DNA from: Athripsodes cinereus
Taxonomy: Eukaryota > Arthropoda > Insecta > Trichoptera > Leptoceridae
NCBI GenBank assembly: GCA_947579605.1
Contig: OX388322.1
Location: 806,001 to 870,000, forward strand
Direction: 5' to 3'
Length of the DNA stretch: 64,000 bases
The notes beneath the pieces were generated by a model. That model searched no databases. It saw only the letters and a list, made by a program, of their open reading frames with translations, and was not told the DNA's origin. Shown piece after piece: positions 55,640 through 64,000 of the stretch. Within the stretch, counting starts at the first letter, position 1. Every line of letters starts with the position of its first letter. The position numbers and the translations under genes are program-made.

Positions 55640-56960
55640 TATTGTAACTATTAGTGACATTATACATACTTACTTACTTATTAACTGTTTTCTATAAAAA
55701 AAAAAACTTGTAAACTATTGTAAATTAATAAACAATTAAGTATGTCATGTAAATTTTTACTTAGAATATAATTTATATGTAGAATAAGAAATATTTTATT
55801 GTATATATTAAAAATCTATAAAAAAATATGAATAAATTATGTATTATACTTATGTACCTCTTAAAATATTCATTTAAAAAAAAACAAACATGCATACACA
55901 ATTCACACATTAAATATAATGTAAAAATAATATCTATTAATTAAGATTAAAATGTAAATCTAACAACAACAATAAAACGAAAAAATATCAGTTTAAAAAG
56001 CTATTGAGCCCAGCTTTTTATACTCTTATTAAAATGATATATAATTATGTATATTAGATTTCTAAATTATTATATATTTATTTATTTTATTAATTGCTTG
56101 AGTAGTAATTATAAAAAGAATAAAAATTATCTGACTAGTGTTAAAAATAATTTTATAAAATATTTTATGTGATGGGTGTTTTAATTTTTTCATTACTTAC
56201 TTGAAAAATATAGAGTTTATAATATATTTATCTAGCTATAAGAGAAAAAAAATATTTATGTTGTCTTTAAAAATATAAATTATTATTAAATATTAAGGAA
56301 ATATTTACTACTTATATTGTTATTTATTAAAATATGTTATAAAAATAATTTAGATTTATTATAAATATATATAAAATGTCTTTTTTAAAGTATATAATTA
56401 TGTCTACAACACGAATGTATAAAAAATAGAATATTTTATGTATAATGAAAAATATATTACCTAAATTATTTATTAATTTATTAAAATTTATAAATTCTGT
56501 TAGTCAATAATATAATAATATATTATGCTTATTATTAGAATTATATCTTAATGTTTTCATTTTAATTATTGCTATAATTATTCCTTAAAATATTATCTAT
56601 ATATTTATTTTAATTTTTCTATTTCTTTGTTATTTTTAAAGAGAATAAAAAAAAATCTATGAAAAAATTAAGATTGTCTATAATTGTATTTTTACAGTCT
56701 GTTTCTAAACGTTGTATTAATTTTATTTTATTTTTTATTCAATGTTAACCATCTATAAAAAGATTTATGTTATTATTTTACATAAAGTCATATAATAACA
56801 CATTTATGTAAATGTACTTATATTAATATATAATTATTTATTGATATATTTACATATATAAGGGTAGATAGGAATACTGAATATTGTAAAATTAATATTA
56901 TTATATTATTGTATTAATAAATATATAATTATAATAATTGTATTTGGAGTTTTTCATTTA
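55640..56960. other. Extreme AT island, no gene recognised
   Basis: About 1.3 kb of almost only A and T, with long stretches free of G/C pairs (for example around 56240-56640). It is not a simple tandem repeat. No ORF of note. It might be an AT-rich satellite-like region, a degraded element or organelle-type DNA; nothing seen decides between them. Confidence 0.6.
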
Positions 56961-57127
56961 CAATCTTCCTTCAAAGATGAGAATGTTAGGGAAGTCAGTG
57001 GATTCAATGGTATTTATATTATATATACAGTCATAGTGAAGAACTGCTTTTAATTTTTTGAATAATTTCTGTTCCAACTTAATATACCGGTACTAGATTA
57101 AACTGTGCACTTCGGTCCATCGTTAGC

Positions 57128-57205
57128 AATATTATTATTATTATTTGGATGATTTATAAAGCACCGTTTTGTGAAATAATACCACCTCAAGGGCGCTCGA
57201 ATGCT
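57128..57205 (-). mobile_element. L2/CR1-like LINE 3' tail fragment
   Basis: ATTATTATTATTATTTGGAT, GATTTATAAAGCACCGTTTT, CACCTCAAGGGCGCTCGAAT, the reverse complement of the tail at 29310. Confidence 0.65.
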
Positions 57206-57206
57206 A

Positions 57207-57398
57207 TGTGTCGAACATTGCATCAATTTCTCAATGACAGCCATGTGTTGAGTAAGTGAAATCGGTATCCATGTATGAGAAATTGGATGAATGTAGAGGA
57301 GGTGAAAGAAGAATGTAATGATAGATCAACCTGGCGTTTCATTCTCTCTGCCTACCCCACCTGGGACACTGGGAGGGTATATGGATAAATAGATGAAT
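57207..57398 (+). mobile_element. LINE-B 3' fragment
   Basis: Reads QFLNDSHVLSK, a stop, NRYPCMRNWMNVEEVKEECN, DRSTWRFILSAYPTWDTGR, matching 39760-39900. Ends CTGCCTACCCCACCTGGGAC, then GGATAAATAGATGAA. Confidence 0.78.
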
Positions 57399-57599
57399 TT
57401 TTCATTTAATTCATTCTTGTTCTTGAATATATGGATACAAATAAATACACTGTTAAGTTGAAAACGGTAATGCAGCTAAATCTGACACAAAAATGTGAGA
57501 AAAGCTAAAAGTGAGAAACTTCTATAAAAAGTTCAATGCTCAGAAACAACAACCTATATAATAATAAACACTATATTGTCAAAAATAAATTTTACAAAA

Positions 57600-57640
57600 G
57601 GCGTACATATTGCCTTGAGGCAATGTCTTCCAGTAAACTT
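57600..57640. repeat. LINE 3'-UTR motif shared with 43930
   Basis: TATTGCCTTGAGGCAATGTC then TTCCAG has the same hairpin and sequence as 43930-43956. The rest of the element is not visible here. Confidence 0.5.
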
Positions 57641-58289
57641 TGTATCTCTTTTCCTAAATCTATCTACTTTTTTAATGATGGCTATCTTTTACAAAATCCG
57701 AGTTGGCAACACTGAACTTGACAGTTGACCTCAGGTACTCTTCCTTCCATGAAAATTTGTTGTGAGTTGAACTCAAATTTATGAATCTTTTATAAAAATT
57801 TTGAAGTATGTAAAAATAATTCATATTGAGAACTGAACTATTTATAACTATTTGAAAATCTCATGAAGCCTACAACATCTTCCAAACACTAACAAGCTCC
57901 ATTAATTATAAATAAATAACTAATTACTGAAGAATCTATACAAAGTATGGAAAAAAAATAAAACCAATTTTTTTGTTAATAATAAATAGTCATTTTTTAT
58001 TAATTCATTTGCAATAATAATTAATTCACGTAAAAAATAAAACTCCTTATGGCTACAACTCTCATTTCAATTTACAATACATTCACAATAGGACAGATTA
58101 CATACAAGTTTAGTAATAAATGGATAAATTGAAACAAGTGTTTCGTTCTACTACAGGCATATTTGAAACATTCAAGGGCACAGACAAATAGACCAGCTTG
58201 TTAATTTCACCAATTCGTTACATCAAATATCAAAAAAATTCTACAGTAGAAGGAAACGCTTGTTTCAATTTATCCCATAATGGACTTTG

Positions 58290-58605
58290 TGTACTGGTAA
58301 GTACAAGATCGGGAGTTACGGATGTCGTCGAAAGAGTGACAAGGTTAAAGTGGTCATGGGCAGGGCATGTTGCTAGACTCAAAGATCAAATATGGACAAA
58401 AAGGGTAGTAGAGTGGAGACCTTGTGAAGATAAATAAAAGGAGTAGAGGAAGACCTCCCACACGATGGTCTGAAAACATTAAAAGAATCACTGGTGACTG
58501 GTTGCAGAAGGCTCAGAACAGAGAATCCTGGAGACATATGTGGGAGGTGCATGTTCTGCAGTGGACAGAAATAGCTGCATAAGTAAAATAGTACCGATAC
58601 AATAA
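58290..58605 (+). mobile_element. LINE-A 3' end, diverged
   Basis: Reads RSGVTDVVERVTRLKWSWAG, HVARLKDQIWTKRVVEWRPC, EDK and a stop. A shifted frame continues RSRGRPPTRWSENIKRITGD, WLQKAQNRESW and VLQWTEIAA followed by a stop. The order matches the LINE-A copy at 9233. Confidence 0.82.
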
Positions 58606-58934
58606 ATAAAAAAAAATCTTTAAAGTTGAACACATTATTACCCAACTATAGTACGTAGTAATAGTAGTTGTACATTGCAATCAACAAATAATTTCGACAT
58701 CAATCAATTTATTTATCATGAAATTATAATCTAATATTTAAACCAAGACTCAAAAGTGGAATATAAGTTGCTCAGCAAATAAGTTCAAGGGGATTTGCAG
58801 ATCCTAAAAAGTGTATGATATTCGAAACAATGTTTAAGACGTCCACTTTTGTTCATAAACAATTTTTGAACACAACATAAAATGATGTAATTCCTAAAAT
58901 GCATCTCAGTGGTGGTTTTCAACAAAATGAAAAG

Positions 58935-59075
58935 TTTTTTTTTTTAAATAGATATATCTGGGTTTTGTTATAAACCCAAATACAACCTTATACACCTTTC
59001 AGAGTAAGCTACTAAAAGCTTGTGTCGTGAAAGGGGAGTTTGCCGGCACCTGGTATCGAACCATGGACCCCTATA
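58935..59075 (-). mobile_element. SINE-2 copy, 3' part
   Basis: T-run, ATAGATATATCTGGGTTTTG, TATAAACCCAAATACAACC, AGCTACTAAAAGCTTGTGTC, GGGAGTTTGCCGGCACCTGG, TATCGAACCATGGACCCC. The box A part is cut. Confidence 0.83.
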
Positions 59076-59186
59076 AAATAAAATGTGAAAGTTTAAAATA
59101 TTGTTATTGAGAAATCTTTTACTGCATAGGTGTTTTGAAAGTAGACAAGAAGTGAGATGAGTGTAAACAAAATGTAATAATATTTT

Positions 59187-59200
59187 TAATTGCTGTAAAT
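59187..59200 (-). promoter_or_regulatory. Possible TBCE poly(A) signal (ATTAAA)
   Basis: ATTAAA on the minus strand at 59191-59196, about 45 bases after the TBCE stop codon, a common variant signal. No better AATAAA lies in the first 100 bases. Confidence 0.4.
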
Positions 59201-59238
59201 TTTGTGTGCCTAAACTAAATAACATTATTATATTTTTA

Positions 59239-59591
59239 TCACCACTTTATAATAACTGTATCTCCATCAGCAACAGAATAATACTCCAACTCTTTGAGTT
59301 GACTCTCGAGTTGCACTGTCATTTGACTAGAATCACTCTTACTGGTACAGATGCAGTACAGGCTCGGCTCTGTGAAGTAATGAGTCACATTGCCACTGTC
59401 CCCTTTATACTTGGCAGCAAACAGTCTCCGAGCTAATGCAATCAACTTCTGCACTGTCATTGTTGATGGAACTTTCTTCTTTAAAGTCACACCAGATGCC
59501 TCGTCTTTGAGAATTATTTCTATTAGTTTTGTTCTGATGATGTGTGTGATCTTTTTGTTCTCTAATAAACTGTCGTCTGGTAAACCATATT
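59239..59591 (-). CDS. TBCE: TBCE last exon (ubiquitin-like domain, stop)
   Basis: The acceptor TTTTTTTTTCAG (minus strand, 59603-59592) precedes AATATGGTTTACC. It encodes YGLPDDSLLENKK, then the UBL fold (TKLIEIILKDEASGVTLKKK, VPSTMTVQKLIALARRLF, CICTSKSDSSQMTVQLESQL, KELEYYSVADGDTVIIKW) and TGA. An ATG-starting ORF that runs further upstream to 59646 is intronic read-through. Confidence 0.9.
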
Positions 59592-62500
59592 CTGAAAAAA
59601 AAACAAAGTAAAAATTAATAACATCAAAGAACCAATCTAAATACATTTATACAAAAGTGTTGCTCCCTATAGCAACTCCATTCTTTTCTAAAAAATTTCG
59701 AGTACCCTGTAAAAGCCAAGTACCTATTCATTGAACTTCAAATTCATAAACATTGAACATTTTCAAAACAGTGATAACAGCCACTAATCCTGGATGTCTT
59801 GTTTATTATTAATAGGGAGAGGACAACTAGTGTGTTTATTGCTTGCAATTAAGTCTGCTGGCTACAGCATTTGTGGGTATATAACATGAAAGTAAAAATT
59901 ATAAATTACTTCACAGAATACATCTAAATAGAGGGTTAAACATATATAAAAATGGTAAATCTCCTGGTACACGGGTGAGTCAGGTATAACGATCATTGAG
60001 TTCCTAATGCCTCTTCAGCTGCTGTAAAACTAACTGGCTTAGCACTGAAGCTAAACCTAGATGTCTGATTCTACATGAGTATAACTTAAATAAGATTCTT
60101 GAAAAAGATGTAAGGTAAAAGTTTGGGAGCATAACAGTTTTATACGAGAAGAATGTAAAATGAAAGTTGGTGAAATAACCAATATGAAAGCAAATAGGTT
60201 TCAGTAGTTTGCGGATGTCGAAAAAATTAAGAAGAAGAGAGTGACAAAAGTATATACATGTCTGAGAGAAAGGGTACTCTTGAGACGTGGCCGGCCGAGG
60301 ATTAAATGGCTTGACCATGTGGAAAGATCCTAAAAGATGGACACGTGCTGAGTACAATAAACGGGAAAGCACGCATAGGAAATTACATGGATGCTAAGGA
60401 AGCAAAAAATGTTTATAAGGATAAAGAAGTGGCACTCAATCCTTTTTGCCTACCGCGCGAGAGAAGTATGTAGTATGTAGAAGTAAGAGAAGAGGCGCAA
60501 TGTATAAATAAATAAATAAAAACTTACTTTGAATAAGAAATTGAAATCTGGAATGTGTAAGTAGAAACTGTTTGATGTCTGCTTCTCTACTAGTATTATT
60601 GCTATTACTGGAATCACTGGTTGTCTCAGATAATGATGCTGCCGTATTCAGAATCTTCCACTGCTTGCCATGTCTCTTTATATAGTCATATTCAGCACCA
60701 CGACGCACTTCATTATGGATCTCAGAACCATTCAGCTCCTGAAACATTTAGTTGAATAATAATTCAAGAGTTTTTGTGTTTACGCTGTGGAAATCCATTT
60801 TTAATTTTATCAAATAAAATAAAATATATTATTGAGCACTGTTTAATCTCCACTTTGTTAGGTTAGATACCGAACGTTTTCGCCTATATACTTGTAGGCA
60901 TCTTCAGGGAAATTGAAATTTAAAAATTGTGAGAGCTGTTCATGTGGTGAGAAGGGTGCAGGTAGTGAGAGGGGTAGTGGGAGGGGTAATAATGATCCCA
61001 CCCTCATCTCCTTTGTTAGTATATCCTACTCCTGCCAACCATCCTGCCTCCATATCTACCATTACCCCTCCCACTACCCCTCTCACTACCTGCACCCTTC
61101 TCACCACATGAACAACAATTTCTAGATTTTTATCTCACAATTTTTAGATTTCAGTTTCCCTCAAGATGCCTACAAGTATAGGCGAAAACGTTCGGTATCT
61201 AACCTAACAAAGTGGAGATTAAACAGTGCTAAATAATATATTTTTATATTTCATTTAATAAAATTTAGTTGAATATTTTTATTTTAAAAGATGACTTTCA
61301 ACCACACAATAAGCAATTAGCTTTTATTTTTTATTTATTTATTTATTTGAAAAAGTTATACAACTTATTACCTTAAAACTAATTACAATTTATAATATTA
61401 TTTTCTATCATTCATTTTAACTCAAATAGTTTTCTAAAATCACAATACACAATGCAATCGCACTCCAATAAGACAACAAACACATTCCATATTAGAAACT
61501 CGAGGTAATAATATGCTTGTCTCACGAAGTAGACAATTATTTGATTACAACAACAACTTGCTTACAATTATTGACATCATGATATGATTGATGTAATAAG
61601 ACGAACATTGCCGTAGAAACCATTAACTAATTTACAAAAAAATGTAACTAAATATTCTTAAATTTCCTCAAGTACCTACTTCAGTAATCATTTTACACTA
61701 ACCTGACAATGAGAGCGGAAGCCCTTGAAAGCCTGCTCACAGTTAATAAATTCATGGTGGAAATACTAGATGTAAATATTTTAATTTTATTAAAATAACC
61801 TGCAGACATAACACACAGAAATTAATTGGCACACTACACCCATTTGCAAAAGATGCCGTGATGGTTTAGATACTGTTTATGATGGCCGAACAGCCCTTGT
61901 AGGGTCTAGGCCTCCAAAACAATAGATTGCTGCCAGTCATCTTCAGCATTAAGATCTTGGTGAATGTTATTAAATAGTCTTTGACTTGGTCTGCCTAACA
62001 GTCTTCTGCCCTCAGGTATACCTCGCACAATACACTTAGTCGCCCTTTCTTTTCCAGATTTGACGACATAGCCAATCCTCATGATTTGATCTCACGGTTG
62101 GTTTAGATAAAAATGCATATTAACATAGTTTCTCAGAGAACCTAAGATTTAATGATCAACAGTCCATGTAAAAATATCCTAATAGTCCTCCGATGTAAAA
62201 ATATAATTGTACCTTTAAATTATGTATCCTTGCTATGATAAGCTGTGAGCAGGTATCATAGTCCTCAGCATCTGTCACTGGATTCTTCCATAAGAACAAC
62301 TTCTCTAGTTTGTGTAGTTTATTCAGTTCACTCACTGATCTCCACTGAAATATAAACAAGACAAGAAACATAATATGTATAAACATGATCATGAAATATA
62401 GACAATAGAGTATTGCTACTCACTCAATATCCCTTGATTAACCTGTAAACAAGTCCAAGGTTCAACTTAAAGGTGCAGTGTACAAAGTCCATACACTACA

Positions 62501-63977
62501 CAATCAATAACCTCTAGAATGGCTTGTGGTAAGAACACAATTATTTGAATTATGAACTAAAAAAATTTTTATCATGTCACAAAGAATGTGAACAAATACT
62601 TAAATCCTCTTGCCGACTTACTACGCCTTCATGAACCTAACTTTTTTATTGTTTATCATAAGTTTGTTATCTGGAGTACTAGGAATAACAACAATAGACA
62701 AAATATTTCATTATTTTCTGAAAAACCCATGAGATTTAAAACATTTTGATGGCATTAAGTCGGTCGGTGGATGGCGCTGGTAGTAGCTGCCTGAAACCTC
62801 TGACGTCTCATTTTTCAAAATTAAATATTATATTCTTATAATTGTTCAAATTAACAAAATTTTAATACATTTTTTTTTTATTTCAATAGTTTTATAAAGT
62901 TAAATTTTTGGTTGTTATTATTTTTAAACTAGTTAAAAATTTCAAATTTAAAAATGTGAATTAGTGAATAATATTTGTGACAATTAATAATACCTTCAAT
63001 TGGAACTCACATAAAATTATCACATTTTAATCAAATTTGTGAATCATAATTGTTTTCAAAATTTTATAATAGTTAAATAAAAATAATAGGCGCCCTTGAG
63101 ACGGTCTAGGGACTGTTAAACGGCGTCAAAACAAAATTATCCATAATCATCATCATCATCATCATAGAGCACAGATGTGGCAAGTGCAGTTTTCATAGTT
63201 TTGAGATAATCAATGTTGAAAGTTTGAAATGCCATTCCATTTCAGAGTTCCAGACACAGAGTTACGCAATAATATTCCTAAGGAATGTACTTCAGATGAT
63301 AGATTCGTATGCATATAATAACTCACTTTCGGTAATAACTACACTTACCACATCTGTGCTCTGTGCCATCGATTTACAGGTTTGACTCATGAATGAGGTG
63401 TGCTACCCATCCTGAATATTCTATTATTTGGGACATAGATGATGACTTGTATATTCACCGAATGCAGGAAAAGTTCACAGATGATAAAGCCTAACCTAAC
63501 CTAACCAAGTAAGATCTGCAGCATTCAAAACAAAGAAATATAATAAAAATAATACTCACATCACTAATTAAATTCCATTTTAAATGCAACACTTCTAAAT
63601 TCATAAAATACTCTGTCTTTTCACCATCGCACGTATCATCAATCCTAATTTCTTTTAATCTACACTCGTTCAGGCACAGAACCTTCAAGTTCTCGATGCG
63701 GCCCAGATGCATGATACAACTCCAGTCTTCCAAAGGATTGCTATCGAGGATTATTTGTGTGAGATTCATCATGTTTGGAGAGAGTTGGCTGTCAATGTGT
63801 GAAATGTTATTGAATGCCAGTATAAATTCTTTCAGAGCTGGCAACATGAGGGATATCCTCTTCACCTGGTCCCAGTCCATGCAGCAATGTGTGAGGATTA
63901 GCTTGTGTAGTTTTGGGAAGCTGGATGCATATTGTGTAGCTTCTTCGGCTGATGATGGAATAGCTAATTTGTTGTTC
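59239..63977 (-). CDS. TBCE: Tubulin-folding cofactor E, 3' half (four exons)
   Basis: Joined exons 63977-63560, 62344-62213, 60738-60528 and 59591-59239 encode about 370 residues from within the protein to the stop codon. All splice borders are GT..AG and phases agree (split codon before exon 1, phase 0, phase 0, then A|AA between the last two). The N-terminal side is a leucine-rich repeat array (LHKLILTHC, LKEFILAFNNIS, LTQIILDSNPLEDW, LKVLCLNECRL, LEVLHLKWNLISD). Next comes EVRRGAEYDYIKRHGKQW, a conserved linker. The end is a ubiquitin-like fold finishing SVADGDTVIIKW. TBCE works in the cytosol with cofactors A, C and D and Arl2 to fold and dissociate alpha/beta-tubulin. TBCE proteins are usually about 500-530 residues, so about 150 residues with the CAP-Gly domain lie beyond 64000. 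No break is seen; it is probably functional. The LRR and UBL combination separates it from TBCB. Identification is by domain pattern, without a search. Confidence 0.9.
59655..59885 (+). mobile_element. SINE-V copy in a TBCE intron, diverged
   Basis: CTATAGCAACTCCATTCTTT, TTTCGAGTACCCTGTAAAAG, GCCACTAATCCTGGATGTCT, AGGGAGAGGACAACTAG, AAGTCTGCTGGCTACAGCAT. Old copy; it inserted antisense to the gene. Confidence 0.65.
60150..60485 (+). mobile_element. LINE-B-like 3' fragment in a TBCE intron
   Basis: Reads VKKIKKKRVTKVYTCLRERV-like residues, LLRRGRPRIKWLDHVERS, then shifted frames with AYRARE. Ends TTTTTGCCTACCGCGCGAG. Frames are broken; it is related to the block WLDHVNQIL of LINE-B. Lies on the strand opposite to TBCE and stops 43 bases before the exon at 60528. 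Confidence 0.6.
60528..60738 (-). CDS. TBCE: TBCE internal exon (linker)
   Basis: Acceptor TTTCAG, exon GAGCTGAATGG, donor GTAAGT. Encodes ELNGSEIHNEVRRGAEYDYI, KRHGKQWKILNT, a Ser/Asn-rich stretch (ETTSDSSNSNNTS) and KQFLLTHSRFQFLIQ. The low-complexity insert is probably a lineage-specific loop. The ORF from 60747 starts in the intron. Confidence 0.88.
60835..61230. mobile_element. Foldback element in a TBCE intron
   Basis: Left AGCACTGTTTAATCTCCACT, TTGTTAGGTTAGATACCGAA, CGTTTTCGCCTATATACTTG, TAGGCATCTTCAGGGAAA. The right side has the complements (TTTCCCTCAAGATGCCTACA, AGTATAGGCGAAAACGTTCG, GTATCTAACCTAACAAAGTG, GAGATTAAACAGTGCT). An inner pair, AGAAGGGTGCAGGTAGTGAG with CTCACTACCTGCACCCTTCT, lengthens the stem. 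Arms together pair about 130 bases. Confidence 0.82.
61245..61860. other. TBCE intron, AT-rich
   Basis: No coding content. TTATTTATTTATTTATTTGA at 61330-61350 followed by ACAACTTATTACC could be an old LINE poly-A end on the minus strand. Confidence 0.4.
61845..62100 (-). mobile_element. LINE 3' coding fragment in a TBCE intron
   Basis: The minus strand reads MRIGYVVKSGKERATKCIVR, GIPEGRRLLGRPSQRLFNNI, HQDLNAEDDWQQSIVLEA then a stop: the G.GRP...W.D, DL, DW block of RTE-like LINE proteins. The CGGCCATC near 61887 and the following GATGGTTTAGAT resemble the short 3' ends of other LINEs here. Confidence 0.65.
62213..62344 (-). CDS. TBCE: TBCE internal exon (last LRR)
   Basis: Acceptor TTTATATTTCAG, exon TGGAGATCAGTG, donor AAG|GTACAA. 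Encodes WRSVSELNKLHKLEKLFLWK, NPVTDAEDYDTCSQLIIARI, HNLK, a leucine-rich repeat with the cap region before the RRGAEYDY linker. Confidence 0.88.
62345..63559. other. TBCE intron with small repeat remnants
   Basis: Contains an L2/CR1-like tail (GCGCCCTTGAGACGG, AACGGCGTCAAAAC, 63088-63130), a (CAT)n run (63147-63164), a SINE-V scrap (GTGTGCTACCCATCCTGAAT, 63398-63417) and CCTAACCTAACCTAACC at 63491-63507, three units of the insect telomere motif. Confidence 0.55.
63560..63977 (-). CDS. TBCE: TBCE LRR exon (first in window)
   Basis: Acceptor TTTTTTAG, first base completes a split codon, donor GTGAGT. Encodes NNKLAIPSSAEEATQYASSF, then four to five LRR blocks (LHKLILTHCCMDW, LPALKEFILAFNNIS, MMNLTQIILDSNPLEDW, IENLKVLCLNECRLKEI, FMNLEVLHLKWNLISD). 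The 21 bases beyond 63977 are intron. Confidence 0.9.
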
Positions 63978-64000
63978 CTAAAAAAACATTGATAATACAA

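Noticed and set aside
55640..56960. Possible nuclear copy of mitochondrial DNA
   Set aside because: Composition would fit, but no mitochondrial protein or rRNA block could be read.
60004..60372. 122-residue minus ORF in a TBCE intron
   Set aside because: Same strand as TBCE but antisense to a LINE-B-like fragment, with no splice signals joining it to the exons.
1..64000. CRISPR arrays or bacterial operons
   Set aside because: Tandem repeats lack unique spacers of constant length, and all context (introns, LINEs, SINEs) is eukaryotic.

Overview
The window looks like intergenic and intronic DNA from an insect nuclear genome, most likely a moth or butterfly. It is very AT-rich, has spliceosomal introns with GT/AG ends, and is packed with transposon remnants. 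These include RTE-like LINE 3' ends with GATA or GAA tails, tRNA-derived SINEs, short MITEs and a Helitron end with an ACCCG...CGGGT hairpin plus CTAG. The lepidopteran assignment is inference; no host marker gene was tested. The only host gene recognised is the 3' half of tubulin-folding cofactor E (TBCE), on the minus strand at the right end: four exons between 59239 and 63977 encoding leucine-rich repeats and the C-terminal ubiquitin-like domain. The upstream (CAP-Gly) part lies beyond the window.

Region by region. 1-7210: one LTR retrotransposon on the minus strand, with 725-base LTRs that are identical over the visible length, an intact 380-residue gag ORF and no pol; its leader carries a 77-bp tandem repeat, a perfect hairpin and a tRNA-like sequence. 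7211-22100: intergenic DNA with LINE fragments, SINEs and a 537-bp Harbinger-like element. 22100-24350: a dense nest of MITEs inserted in SINEs. 25000-29400: long-TIR MITEs, a hAT MITE inside a SINE, and an L2/CR1-like LINE 3' end. 29400-36100: mostly unique AT-rich DNA. 36100-38140: a SINE and a Helitron with a 97-bp tandem array. 38140-48200: LINE and SINE copies, two hAT or palindromic MITEs with clear target-site duplications, and a TA-flanked MITE. 48200-56960: several foldback elements, two inverted copies of one MITE about 2.4 kb apart, a hAT MITE, and an AT-only island of about 1.3 kb. 57000-64000: LINE remnants and TBCE with repeat-filled introns.

Shorthand used below. SINE-1: tRNA-derived, 3' body with a conserved CTGGGTCTGGGTGTTA. 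SINE-2: tRNA-derived, 3' end with the hairpin TGGGTTT..AAACCCA. SINE-V: about 250 bp, head with weak pol III boxes, (TAG)n tail. LINE-A: RTE-like. LINE-B: a second non-LTR family with a GATA tail. The 3' end of SINE-V closely matches the 3' end of LINE-B, so the two look like a LINE/SINE pair. All family assignments rest on reading motifs, not on database searches.
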